Source of the DNA: Romanomermis culicivorax
Lineage: Eukaryota > Nematoda > Enoplea > Mermithida > Mermithidae
Length of the DNA stretch: 64,000 nucleotides
Assembly (NCBI GenBank): GCA_963922205.1
Contig: CAWUHX010000291.1
Location: 248,001 to 312,000 of the forward strand
Reading direction: 5' to 3'
Part shown: in pieces, positions 53,056-64,000 of the stretch
How positions within the stretch are numbered: the stretch's first letter is position 1
Layout of the letters: each line of letters begins with the position of its first letter
Position numbers and translations under genes: made by a program
Notes under the pieces: model-generated
Database searches by the model: none
What the model was told of the DNA's origin: nothing
The model's input: only the letters and a program-made list of their open reading frames with translations

Positions 53056-53500
53056 AAAATTTGCCAGAAACAACTTTAAAAATCAATAAATTTTTTCGAC
53101 CAATCAAAATGATGACAGATCTCGCTTCGCATTGCTTTCTGAGAAGGCTAGGCGAAACGCTGGAAAACTTTTTTAGGTATTGATATTCTGCGAGCGAGGA
53201 CTGTTTCGTTCGAGCACTAGAACTCGAACTCGATTAAAACTCGACAAGTTTGGCAACTCGAACTATGAACCCGAAAACCTCGAAATTTCAAACTCGAACT
53301 CGATTTTTTTCAACTTTTATTTTGAGTTTTTCGAGTTTAAACTTTATAATATAAAATTGAATTGTGAAATACTGCTTAGTGCTTAGTATTTTAGATAAAG
53401 ATATGTCATTAATAAGTAGTACTACTGCTACCCACCTCAATAATAACTACGTACGACGCTAAACAGTTCATTTTTATTAGGTAAGAAGCTACATTGTATT

Positions 53501-54467
53501 CACCGTTTTTTTCCTTGAAGATTTTTTCAACATGAGAACCGGACCCACAATTTTTTTCCTCATTTTTGAAAACGTTTATAATGTGGCTACGGATGCTTTT
53601 TTTATACATTTTAGAAGCATACCCAAGCATTTTGTTGTATTTGGAGTCAGAAACCTGCAAAAATGAGGAAAAAAATTGAGAACATTCTGGTTATGTTAGT
53701 CAAAGTGAGCTCATGAAGAATATATTGGTGTTCTACAAGAGCGGGTGAAGCATGTTAACGATAGAGTTCTCAGGAATTTATCCGCTATTAACATTTCTTT
53801 GGTTCCGATTAGAATCATCTAATTTTATTTAGTTCTCGGTCCGGCGCGGAGCGCCGGAAAATTTTCTGGATTTTCACTTTCTAAAACGCTGGAAAATAAA
53901 CCCTCACAACGTTGAGAAATAAATTAAAATCAAACTGATGAAGTGTAATTTGTTTCAAATTCGCGCCGAAAAAATTTTCGGGTTTTTATATTCTAAAACG
54001 CTAGATCTCTCCAGCAGATATTCATGAACAGAAGTTCTAAAATCGCAGTCTAGAATGATGTCTTCAATTTCCATCTTCAATAAAGGCAAAAGTTCAGGTC
54101 GCAAACGTTAAAAAATTCCAAATATCGAGAGAAAAAATTGAGAGAATTGATGAAAAATCTCAATTTTGGGCGACATAATTGACTGTTAACGATTAGAAAA
54201 TGAAACGAGCTAACTTGATTGATAGAAACTGTTGAGCATTAATTAGTAAGTCGAAGTAGATATGCTAACGGCCGCGCCTGATAGAAAATAGTTAACAGAT
54301 TATACCCATGACCGGCGCGAAGCGCCAGAAAATTTTGAGATTTTGACCCTTCTAAGTCTACCAAAACGCATCTTTTCGGTTTTGAATTCCCCAAATTTTT
54401 TTCCACAATGAGAACCATACCCAAAATTTTTTTCCTCAAAAGACCCTATTTGAGGAAAAAAACGGTG
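53501..54467. mobile_element. hAT-like non-autonomous element, 967 bp
   Basis: Perfect 14-bp inverted ends CACCGTTTTTTTCC / GGAAAAAAACGGTG are flanked by exact ATTGTATT duplications (53493-53500, 54468-54475). Inside are CCGGCGC hairpins (53841-53857, 54312-54328) and the CTAACGGCCGCGCCTGATAG phrase shared with 21754-22911. Confidence 0.88.
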
Positions 54468-54532
54468 ATTGTATTATTAGAAATAGAATAGACTTTTATA
54501 ACCTCATACACAATACTGAATGTTATGCTAAA

Positions 54533-55485
54533 CACTGTTTTTCCCCCAAATCGTGCTTTTTGGGGAAAAAAATTTGGGGAAGAAAATTTTGGGGATCGGA
54601 TACATAAAAGATGCATTTTGGTGCATGTTAGAAGGCCATAATATCAAATTAAAGTTTGGTGCATTTTAGAAGGTCATGGCGCGGCTTTTAGCATGTCTAC
54701 CTTCATTTATCACATAATCTATAATAGTTTTCATCATCTTAAACGTATTATCTCATGTTTTAATTGTTAATCTTGAATATTTTATCATGATATTTAATGG
54801 AGATACGCATTCTTTCCTTGACACAGTTTTTGAGAAAGATCAGTTGGTCAAGTCTCTAAGCTTTTTGAGGCGATTATTTCTTTTCTAACGCAAAATCAAT
54901 TCAAAAGCTTTATGGAAGTAGTGTTCGGAAATTTCTACTCTTCTTACTCATATCTTTTCGGTCAAGTTCATGAGAGTTTACGAATAAATTACTGGTTGTA
55001 AAATTTTTCAAATAAAATTCTAGATATTACGACTTTTGAACACAAAATTCGAATCTAATTCTCGAAATAAATGTTCGGAAAATTGATTTGCGAGCGTCGC
55101 AGATTGTCAAAACCCAAAACATTCGTCGTAGAATGTCAAAACCAAAAAAATAACATCTTTTTTTGGGCTTTAACTTGTCATCATAGAGGATTTAACAGTC
55201 GATTTCTCATGTTATCTAAGGTCATTATGCTCTTGGATAGTTTGCCGGAAAATTTGTCCCGCAACGCTTGTAGCTTAGACTTCAAACTCGAAAAGTTCAA
55301 TTTTTCCGTCAATTTTAATGAATTTAACGGCTCTAAAAACATCAGAAGGCATGAAAAGGCTCGAAAATACTTAATTTAAGCCTATATGAGCATTTTTCAG
55401 CGAAAAAAACGACTTCGGGAAAATGGGGGGGGGGATTTTAACCTATTTGCCCATTTGGGGAAAAGGCCCCGGGGGAAAAACAGTG
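54533..55485. mobile_element. hAT-like non-autonomous element, 953 bp
   Basis: Perfect 15-bp inverted ends CACTGTTTTTCCCCC are flanked by exact ATGCTAAA duplications (54525-54532, 55486-55493). From about 54680 to 55485 it matches the right arm of the foldback 50797-52998, so the foldback is an inverted dimer of this family's right half. Confidence 0.9.
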
Positions 55486-55696
55486 ATGCTAAATAACTTG
55501 ACTATGTAGGTACCTAGTTCGTTTGTATCAGGTGCATAATAATATTGATTAGCATTTATGTAACAAAATAAAAGCTTATATACAATAGTGAATTACTCGG
55601 ACTTGACTCGAAAAATTTTTAAAACTCGAACTCGAAAACCTCTAAATTTCAAACTCGAACTCGACATTTCTAAAATTCTCTGATCGAAACAGCCCT

Positions 55697-56160
55697 AGTA
55701 ATAAATAATAAATGATTATTCAAGTTATAACCAGCGCGAAGCGCCTGAAAAATTTGATATTCGGATCTTCTAAAATGCACTTTTTCTGTATGTGATACCC
55801 AAAATTTTTTCCCTTTTACGAATTTTTTCCCCAAAAATCACGATATGGGGAAAAATAGTGGCAGGCTCGCCACGTACGTCAGTTTTTTCGTGCACAGACA
55901 TCATACATGTAATTGGGGGATAGGTTGGGGGGCAGAGGTCCCCAAGGTCGAAAATTTAGGTAGGGGTAAAATCGTAAATTGTAAGGGTAGTATTTGAAAT
56001 ATGCCGCGCCACCTTTTTTTTTGCTCTCAACTTTTTTGCGGAGGGGGTTGGTGTAGTACTTCCACCGCAAAACAATTCTCAATAACAACTTACAAAAATG
56101 AATAATGCCCCTACTTTACGGTTTTTACGGTCAAAAAACATTTACTATCTCAACCTTATT
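55697..56160. other. Repeat fragments, no gene
   Basis: It holds a CCGGCGC-type hairpin remnant (about 55732-55748), a stretch ending GGGGAAAAATAGTG at 55860 that looks like a right end of the CACTG family, and a start CATACATGTAATTGGGGG near 55902 like the left end of the element at 59941 but without a partner. Confidence 0.5.
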
Positions 56161-56184
56161 TTCCAGCTCCCAATCATACAACCT

Positions 56185-56375
56185 GAATGTACTAATTATA
56201 CGCAGAGTCCTGCACATTTCAAGAATCGGGCACAACATACTTTTGGAAACATTATTTGAACCAGCATCTTCAGGAGTATGAGCTTATTCCATCACTGATA
56301 GGGGTTGTAACAGTGCTTCCAATTGAAAGTGCTGATGCTGAGTGTGGCTTTAGTATTATTAATCCCATTAGATTA
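56185..56375 (+). pseudogene. hAT transposase dimerisation-domain relic
   Basis: In one frame the segment reads FWKHYLNQHLQEYELIPSL, then VTVLPIESADAECGFSIIN, then PIRL and a TGA stop. This follows the hAT C-terminal dimerisation pattern: a Trp-containing helix, 'P-L', then LPxxSAxxExxFS and a basic helix. No upstream catalytic or BED-finger regions were recognised. It may be the trace of an autonomous relative of the hAT-like elements here. Confidence 0.6.
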
Positions 56376-57110
56376 TGAACCACGAGTTTGAAACCAGGTA
56401 CCACTCCTGATCCACGTCAACGGACCTCGCATGTCTCAACTCATAGCAGGAAAGTATGCCTCAACTTGGTTGGAGAAATATAACCATATGCGCACAGAAG
56501 ACCCAACGCAGAAGCGGGAAAAAGGAAAGGAGGGCGTGAAGAGGAAGAATTTTAAGAACATAATGTTTTTCTTCCCAAGGGGCGATTTTTTTATAAATCG
56601 CATATACATAACTCATTATATGATCTCCCAATTATATATATAATGATTTCCTACAAGTAGTGTATATTAACGTGCTGATATCCTTTCCTAAAAATCGCTA
56701 TATGGCACAGAAGTTGCATACTTTCCCATTATCATCTGCTCAGTAAATATGTCAAAAAGACCAGTGAGTAATTCCTCTCAAGCACACATTGTGCAATTTT
56801 TCTCGAATTACTACAACCTACTGAGGAGAGAATGAGGTCTTCCAAAATTTTTTGCTATAGTGAGCTGTTTTTACGGGGGTAGCAAATGAATTTTTAAATC
56901 TAAGACCGGGGTAATACCCCCCATACCCACCATGAGGTGCTCTGTTGGGGGAGACCCCCAACTTGGTCAACCCTATATTCAGCGCTCTCCAAACTCAGAA
57001 AAATTTGGGAATAATTCAAGTTTACGGTATTTTCTCAAAAAAACAAATTATGCAAATGAGCAAAAGTAGGCAATTTTCACCACTAAAATTGCATTAACTG
57101 ACAATTTAAC
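56376..57110. other. Repeat-derived DNA, no gene supported
   Basis: A 70-codon frame (56431-56643) begins SQLIAGKYASTWLEKYNHMR and may be an extension of the hAT relic in another frame. The remainder is AT-rich with short G and C runs near 56905-56985. Confidence 0.35.
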
Positions 57111-57114
57111 CTCC

Positions 57115-57295
57115 ATAAGCCTAAGCCTAAACCGTAGACTAAGCCTGAACCTAAGCCTGATCCTAAGCCTAAACCTAAGTCTTAGCGTGAACTTAAGCCT
57201 AATCCTATGCCTGAACCTAAGCCTGAACCTAAGCCTAAGCATGAACCTGAGCGTGAACCTAAGCATAAGCCTCAACCTAAGCCTAAGCCTGAACC
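57115..57295. repeat. Longest telomere-like tract, degenerate (GCCTAA/GCCTGAA)n
   Basis: About 180 bp of CCTAAG units are interleaved with CCTGAAC and CATAAG variants, the longest and most degraded such array here. It keeps one - strand frame open with Arg/Leu/Phe repeats, which I regard as non-coding. Confidence 0.75.
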
Positions 57296-58320
57296 TTGTG
57301 TTTTTTCGATTTTTTGACCACTGAAGTTCATCAGCGCCACTTATTTCGAGTTCAGAATTGTGTCCAGCATCATGGAAAACCGCAAATTAAATTTTTCGTG
57401 AAAAAACGATAAAAAAACTCCACAATATCACTGCAAAAAAGAATTAAAAATATCCATTTTCCCCCATATGTAACCCCCCATAAATCGGTGCCTGATGTTT
57501 GCTACCATTCAAACTGAAGTTTTCCTGATGCTTCAGGCCTCTCTCGACAAAGTCAGGCTGCCAATATCGCGCCCTCGGTGCGATACCGGAAACTTGAATA
57601 CCTTTTTTGGAGAAATTTTCGGAATTTTTTTGACTTTTTTGGTATTTGTAGGACCCTCACTCCGAAATTTTGAGTTTACCCCTTTTACTGGTCGGATCTC
57701 TTACAGGTATGACGGACATTTCTGCAAATTGGCACAAGAGGCCAAAAAAATTTGTAGCAGTCCAGTAGCACAAAAAAAATTTTGATGACAGAAATATACT
57801 GAAAACTGCGAGAAGCTTTTAGATCAAAAGTTTGATAAAAATATGACCTAATGAAAGCTAAGTTTAACGCATTAATTTATGTAAGGATACTGCTCAACCT
57901 ATTTTTTAGCTCACCATGTCAGTGAGATAAGAAAAAGCTGCGCAAAAACAGTTTACGGCTCAAAAAGAAATGGGATCCTGCAAAAATTTAAATAACTTCA
58001 TAGAATTGTTTAGGAAGTTCATATTTTAATTCAATTTTCGGCTTTCTAACAACGATGTAAAGACTCCATAGAAAATTGAGTCTAAAATTGTGTAAATTTT
58101 TGGTCGAAACACTCATGAACAATATCGAATTTTCTATTTGAATCAATTAAATACAAAAAACAAGGATTTCAGTTCAAATCAGAATAGGACTGAATGAACA
58201 GATAAAATTCAGAATTAATCAGTCATTTTCATTGACAACCTATAAAGTTTGCTGCGACGATACAAGTAAACTATTGGAAGAGAATTCGTTCGTGTTCGGG
58301 CCAAATACAAGTAGTGAAAA
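57296..58320. other. AT-rich DNA, nothing recognised
   Basis: The 96-codon frame at 57495-57785 has no family resemblance. No repeat arms or target duplications were seen. Confidence 0.4.
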
Positions 58321-58640
58321 CCGTATTTAGGGGGGGGGGGGGTCGGGGACGGCCGCCCCCTTGGGACTTTGTCCACACCTGTAAGAGGTCCGATCAATGG
58401 GGAAAGGGGTGGTAAAACCAAAACTTTTGGATCGGGGTCCAAAATTTTTTTTGGGGGGTGGGGTTCCGAAAAAATCGGAAAAATTTCGAAAGTTTTTCCG
58501 AAAAAGGCGAAAGAAAGCTACTTTTTACTTTTTCCTAATTTTCTCGAGTTGGGGGGTCATTTCGAGATTTAGGTATACAGTTCGACAAGTTGGGGAAGGT
58601 TCCGACCATACCTGGACAAACTGTCGATTCGTCTGGTACC
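58321..58640. repeat. G-run repeat fragments
   Basis: It contains a run of 13 G at about 58329, CACCTGTAAGAGGTCCGATC at 58374, and TTCCGACCATACCTGGAC near 58588. They resemble the ends and interior of the element at 50647-50780 and are probably broken copies. Confidence 0.5.
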
Positions 58641-58699
58641 AGACAGCCCAAGAAGTTGGTTGGTTCCCGAATCGTCTTGGTTGGTGCCAAGTCAAACAA

Positions 58700-59180
58700 G
58701 TCTAAGGAACCAGTAGTACCCTGATTCAATGATTGGTTGACTGATTTCCTGTTTAGTTGGTTGATTCCTTGATGATTGGTTGATTGCTTCGATTCCCTGA
58801 TTGGTTGGTTCATTTCCTGGTTCGTCAATTTCTTGATTGGTGGGTTGATTTCCTGGTTAGTTGGTTCGCTAATTCCTTGATTGGTGGGTTGATTTCCTGA
58901 TTGGTTAATTAATCCCCAGATTGGTTAGTTGATTCCCTGATCGGTAGATTGTTGATTGCTTTCCGGATTCAATGGTTGGTTGACTGATCTATATTAGGTA
59001 GTTCCCTGGTTAGTTGATTGATATCTTAATTCGCTGGTTGGTTCGTTGAAGCGACCAGTGATTGGTTGACTCCCTTCTTCGTCGGTTAATTTCCTACTTC
59101 GTCGAATTCTTTTTTGGTTGTTTGGTTCCCTGATTTTTGTTTGGCCTCCTGATTTGTTGATTGGTTTTTTAGTGGTTGAT
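58700..59180. repeat. Degenerate minisatellite, GATTGGTTGATTCCCTG
   Basis: Some twenty poorly conserved units of about 16-25 bp, each with GGTTGGTTGATT-like and TTCC(T/C)TGATT-like parts, run for nearly 480 bp. Open frames inside are repeats of Asn/Gln/Pro residues. Confidence 0.65.
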
Positions 59181-59830
59181 GGTATATCTCTAATGTCTCG
59201 ATTCTGTTTTCGCAGTTAAAATCGGTTCACACACAAAACATCATCTGGTGCTACAAATCGAATCATCTGATACCGAAGTCGCATCATCTAGTATCGAGTT
59301 ACATCTAGCTGGACCTATTGTCCACCTATGGTTCCGACCAGTCCTGCAGGCACGGGGGTTGGGGGGCCCCCAAATAATTGAAGTGTTAAAAAAGGCTAAG
59401 ATTTGTTTTTTGGTTTTTTTTCAAGTCAAGTCAGAAGTGCTAATTGTATGGTAAATTGACTGAAAAAAATGTGTGGCCCGCCCCCGAAAAAAATTTCTGG
59501 CTACAGGCTTGGTTCCGACATTTGGGTAAGAGTTCGACCAAGTTAGTCGGGGGGACCCCCAACGTCCCAATTACAGGTATAACTTTGTCGTATGTCGATT
59601 TCGTGTCTATCTCTAAGAAAAATCTCAAAATTTCATGACAGTCATTGCTTTTCTATCAGGAGAGGGGCACACATTTTTTTACTTAATTTACTGCAAAATC
59701 GGCATTTCTGGCTTGACTTTTTCCTGAAGAAAACAAAAACCAAAGGTAACTTCGCTTTTTTTAACACCTGAAACATTTTGGGGGTGAGCCATGGCCCCCC
59801 AACCCCCCTGCCCACAGGCCTGAAACAGTC
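59181..59830. repeat. G/C-run repeat fragments
   Basis: Phrases such as TTCCGACCAGTCCTGCAGGC (59331), GGTTCCGACATTTGGGTAAG (59511), ACAGGTAT (59573) and a CCCCCCAACCCCCCTG stretch (59795) recall the 50647-50780 family. No complete copy could be delimited. Confidence 0.45.
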
Positions 59831-60790
59831 ATTGTCTTCTATCAGGCGCGACCGTTAGCATATCTACTTTCACTTATTAATTAACTTTCTACAGTTTATA
59901 TCAATTGAATTACTTCATCTCATTTTTTACTAGCTAAGAGCATACATGTAACGGAGCTCCGAGGTCTGGGGGGGGGGGGTCGGGCAGCTTTTTTTGGGCC
60001 GGGGGTCAGTAATTCCCAAAATTTTGGGGGGAGGGGTCTCTCAAGGGAAAAAATCGACTTTTTCACGAAAAAATTCCGAAAAATCGTTCGAAAAATAGTA
60101 ATTTTTTTCTAAAAAGACCGAAAAAATGTATTCATGGCGTGAAGTGCCGAGAAAATTGACGTTAATGACCATTTTTTGTTCAAAAATTGACATTTTTCAG
60201 TATTTTTGCGACCAAAAGTATGGGGGTCCCTACGGCTATCATATGGCTAGCCATAGGATTGGAAAATCTTGGGGGGGGGGGGGGCGGTCGCCCAATGGCT
60301 AGTCATATGGTCGACGATTTCTGGGGGGGGGTTCCCATAGCACTTCCCCCCAATTACATGTATGGCTAAGAGTCAATATTTTGCTGATATTTGAGATTTT
60401 TCATCACTTCGTAAAATTTTTTCTCTCGCTTCGTCTGGAGTTTTCCAAACGTTTTGAAACGTGAACCTTCGCAATCCGCATTGAACAACGTTAAAAACGT
60501 CATTCTAACACTGTAAATTTAGAGCTTCTATCCAGGAATAATTGTTGCGAGCATTCATTTTCCAGCATTTTGGAACACAAAAATCCGAAAATTTTTCTGG
60601 CGCTTCGCCCCGAAATAAGAAACGTATTACGATCCATTAGATTGATTCCAATTTATTCGCATTATTATGAAGATTCGTTTTCCAGCCTTTTAGAATGTAA
60701 GAATCTGAAAATTTTCCCGGCGCTGTGCCGGAATTTTTTTTTGCTCGGTCTGCCCCGCCACTCAAAATATTTATGGCTACGGCCCTGCAA
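59831..60790 (-). repeat. Copy of the hAT-like interior, interrupted
   Basis: Reading on the - strand it matches 21950-22350: the GCCGTAGCC block, CCGGCGC-like hairpins, CGAGAGAAAAAATT, TGATGAAAAATCTCA, and CGCGCCTGATAGAA. The copy is split by the 424-bp element at 59941-60364. Confidence 0.7.
59941..60364. mobile_element. 424-bp TIR element with exact 8-bp target duplication
   Basis: Perfect 11-bp ends CATACATGTAA / TTACATGTATG are flanked by GCTAAGAG on both sides (59933-59940, 60365-60372). The interior is G-rich with runs of 9-13 G. The uninterrupted order (TTTTACTAA-TTAGTAAGAGTCAAT) survives in the related element at 21754-22911, where it reads on the other strand. The 8-bp duplication and CA/TG ends suggest hAT. 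Confidence 0.92.
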
Positions 60791-62720
60791 GTAGGTAATA
60801 ATATATGTATTCATTTTCTCGGCACGAAGAGCCAGAAAAATTTGCGTTTTCAGCCCCTAAAATGTCTAAAAATCAATGAAATTTAGTGTTGGACCATTCA
60901 AAAATTTTGTGCTAATTGGCACAGGTTTGATTTTTCTCAAAATCAAAACTTCTCACAATAATGCAAAAAGTACAGTTAAAAAACTAAATACAAATTCCTT
61001 CAAAAAAGATGCATCTTGGTGAACTTTAAAAAATCAAAGTAATCAAAATTTTCCGGCGCTCGCGCCGCTCATGGGTATTATTTCCTATCAGGCTTGACCG
61101 TTAGTATATCTACTTGCCCTTCTACAGTTTTTATTTATTGAGTTACCTGTCTCATTTTGTAATCGTTAACAGTCAGTATTTCGCCGAAAATTGAGATTTT
61201 TCATCAATTCTCTCAATTTTTTTCTCGGCGCTTGGGATTTTTCAAATGTTTTTAACATGAACTTTTGCATTTATGTACGATAGAGATTAAAGACATTATT
61301 TTAGACCGTGAATTTTAGAGCTTTTAACCAGGAATATTTGCTGCAGAGATTTATTTTAGCGTTTTAGAATATAAAAACTCGAAAATATTTTCGGCGCTTC
61401 GCTCCAGGAGGAAGAACAAATAACACTGTATTAGTTTGATTTTATTTCATTTCTCAACGTTGTGAAGGTTTGTTTTCCAGCGATTTAGAAAATGTAAATC
61501 CGAAACGTGTTACTGCTATGCTTCATCTCATACTCGAGCGAATAAAACTCGACACTTTCTCTGGAAATATAAATGATAATTTGAATTTTCGCGATGAATA
61601 TGAATTTGTTTATTTTTCCCTCATTTATTCTTTATAACATTTCTTCGTATACATTTTTTTTCATACCATCATTTTTCTAGTGAAAATCTGAATTTAGAGT
61701 ATTACAAATTATCCCTGGAACACATTTTAATGTTTAACGTTCTTGGTTTCCATGATTTAAAGTTCCTCATCTCACTTATCATTCGGTGATCTTCAGTATT
61801 TCGTTTCAATTTTGTTGGAAATTGAGATTTTTTATTGATATTAATGAATTCTTTAATTTTTTTATTTTCCGCTTATTTATGACTTTTTCAGCTGCATGTT
61901 TCGCTTATTTTATTTTTATGGGTTGAAAATTCTTATTTTCTAATGTTCTAGAATATAAAAATATAAAAATTGGGTCAATTAAATAAAACATTAATAATTC
62001 AAAAATCGTGCTTTTGAGATGGAAAAACCGATACGTTTCAAGGTTTTTCAATTTCTGATTTTCAGTTGCATGTTTCTGACATGATTTTTGCCTTTTTCCC
62101 GATTGGGAAATCATTGAATTCACTGAAAAATATGACCTTTTATCCAGAAAATAAGTGTTAAAAAGATTCATTTTCCAGCGTTCTGAAATATACAAAAAAT
62201 TTCACTTTTTTGAATTTGAAGTCGAAATTGAATTTGAAAATTGGAAAATTTGAACCGACAATACTTGAATCCAAGATAAGATGTCGGCCAGGTAAATTTA
62301 CGGAAGTGGATGGTATCCAAAATTTTGTTCCAATTCTCAATTTTTGAATTTTTCAAGTTGGACATAACTCAAATCAGACGGAACCCCTACCGGCAGAGCA
62401 GAGCCCCATCAGATGATCTTTGAAATGTAGTTCTCTGCCTTTTCGCTGACATGAAATATAGCCTAAACCTAATCTGAGCCTAAACAATGTAACTAAAGAT
62501 TCACTACCAGGGTTTTTTAGGCCGATTACGAGCCATGGCTCCTAAAAATTCTGATTGTGCCCCTAAAAATAGGGGCACAAGCCAAATTGGCTTGTAAAAA
62601 TGAGAGCCTAATCACTCTTTTTGATTACGCTATAGGGCTTCCTGTGCAGAGATTTGTGCATTTTTATTCATTTTGAAATGAAAAATACCAAAAATTTTCC
62701 GGCGCTTCGCGCCGGATTTC
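60791..62720. other. Decayed repeat DNA with CCGGCGC hairpins
   Basis: Further partial copies of the hAT-like interior lie here: about 61045-61500 on the - strand (GCTTGACCGTTAGTATATC, GAGATTTTTCATCAATTC), and a CCGGCGCTTCGCGCCGG hairpin at 62699-62715. Short GCCTAAAC units occur at 62460-62485. No gene is supported. Confidence 0.5.
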
Positions 62721-64000
62721 AAATCATGTATGATTCTTGGTATCATTTCTGTTGTGCGGTCAGAAAATGTCATCATAGCTTATGCTTATAGCTTTCAGAA
62801 ACCAGCATGTTATGCATGAATGTGTGACCTTGTATTGTTTTTTTCCACGTATTTTCCAAGCATTTTTCTAAATTATTTTCACAAAATCGTTTTGCAGGGC
62901 TTTAGAAATTATGGCTTTGGTGAACATAACTTTTTGCATTTTGAAAATGATTAAAACATCGTCAGCATGGGAAATAGCAGAGGTTATTGCTATTTGAAGA
63001 AGCCATTCAGATTCATTGTTGCTTTCCTAATTTTGAATTTTAGTTTGCCCCACAGAAAACACGTTGAATTCACTGAAAAAAACCCTTCATGCAGGAAAAA
63101 TATATTAAAAGTGTGCATTTTCCAACGCTATAGAATATCATAATCTAAAATTTTCTTTCAGTGCAAGTCCGAAGTAAAATACCTATCGCGCTTTTTTATG
63201 TTATAAATCATGTGAAAACAATCGCTTTTGATAATCAATTGTGATTGGTAAATTACTGGCTCCAGATATATAAGATCCAAAATGGATGTAAAATGTTTGA
63301 CCTCTTCCGCCAACCAAATGGTAAAAAGATCATGATCGGTCATCGCCAGTTGCTGTAGAATGTGCTGAAAAAATGCACTTTCGGACATTTTAGAGGCCTC
63401 GAAATCAAAATTTTTCGGTGCTGGGCACGGAACAAGTTACTTTAGCCAGACTTTTGATTTCTCACCCAAAACTCAAGAAATTCAATTTTAAAAGTCAGGA
63501 ACTGACGCGAAGTGAATGAAAAACTAGGGAAGTACCTTTTAATCATTTTTCTGATGAAATTAAGTGAATTTATCACTTTTAAAGTGAGCAACCGAACCAA
63601 ATTTTCCCCCAAGTTACAGATCAATCAGGCTTGTGCAAAAAAATCCTAATGACTGATTTGAATAATGAGTGATCTCATTTGTGAGCCTTATCATTCTGTG
63701 TGATTGAGAATGTATTAAAAATGATTGATCTGTTATGTGGGCTTCTACTGTGATTTTGAAAAGTGTTTTTGACTAAATTTGTTGAAAAAACATTGTTTTT
63801 TACTACCACATTAATTTACAAACTTTTTAGTTTTGGCTTGTTGAAATTCCTATTGGCCTGTAAAATGTTGACCTTAAGAGCCAAATGGCCTATCGAGAAA
63901 AAACCAAAAAAGACCTGCTCACTACTGCCCTTTCCTTAACTTAAGCACAGCCTAAGCCTATGGTGCTGGTTTCTGTCGATTTTCGAGGTCATATCCTCGT
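62721..64000. other. AT-rich DNA at the window end, no gene supported
   Basis: A few TTTTCCAGCG-TTTTAGAATAT phrases (near 63116) echo the repeat interiors to the left, and a two-unit GCCTAA remnant lies at 63948-63960. Nothing else is recognised. Confidence 0.4.

Larger units (their letters stand above)
53197..55696. mobile_element. TIR element (about 560 bp originally) with two hAT-like insertions
   Basis: The ends AGGACTGTTTCG and CGAAACAGCCCT are inverted, and both flanks carry AACTCGAACTCGA repeats (53215-53340 and 55595-55665). Two elements with exact 8-bp duplications (53501-54467, 54533-55485) sit inside. Removing them leaves about 564 bp. No target duplication was found for the outer element. 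Confidence 0.6.

Noticed and set aside
50975-53079. Two similar frames of 95-165 codons on both strands as a gene pair
   Set aside because: They are the two arms of a palindromic element, and related element copies show stops and shifts.
57048-57275. Arg/Leu/Phe-repeat frame on the - strand
   Set aside because: It is an artefact of the degenerate telomere-like tract.

Overview
This is invertebrate animal nuclear DNA: AT-rich, with one intron-containing host gene and many mobile elements. Several short tracts of GCCTAA, the complement of TTAGGC, hint at a nematode, because TTAGGC is the usual nematode telomere unit. That inference is weak, since at least one tract sits inside a transposon.

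Host gene. An orthologue of TBC1D30, a Rab GTPase-activating protein, runs on the + strand from about 7680 to 32286. I could place twelve exons with consistent splice phase. Both catalytic fingers of the TBC domain are present (IxxDxxR and YxQ). A coiled-coil segment expected between 8026 and 15868 was not found. Its introns hold most of the mobile DNA of the left half.

Left half, 1-39351. This part holds two Mutator-like (MULE) elements. One is nearly whole (10282-14273), with inverted arrays of a 14-bp motif as its termini, an 8-bp target duplication and a two-exon transposase. The other is a relic (about 5725-7030) split by a PIF/Harbinger-like MITE. There are also two more GC-rich MITEs, a large foldback repeat (about 21735-25210) carrying two later insertions, a 21-bp minisatellite and a dispersed repeat family.

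Centre, 39352-49851. A Ty3/gypsy-type LTR retroelement occupies 39352-48604. Its two LTRs are 897 bp each and differ at about 14 sites by eye, and it is flanked by AATT. Its gene order is unusual: gag, an envelope-like glycoprotein ORF, then protease-RT-RNase H, then integrase. The envelope-like ORF and the protease ORF share one frame and are separated by a single TAG, and the membrane anchor lies downstream of that TAG. A solo LTR in the opposite orientation follows at 49033-49851.

Right part, 50580-62800. This is a nest of small non-autonomous DNA transposons, many with exact 8-bp target duplications as in hAT elements. They include a 2.2-kb foldback whose right arm carries a 500-bp insertion with a telomere-like tract. 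A decayed hAT dimerisation domain lies near 56210-56360. I see no host gene right of 32286.
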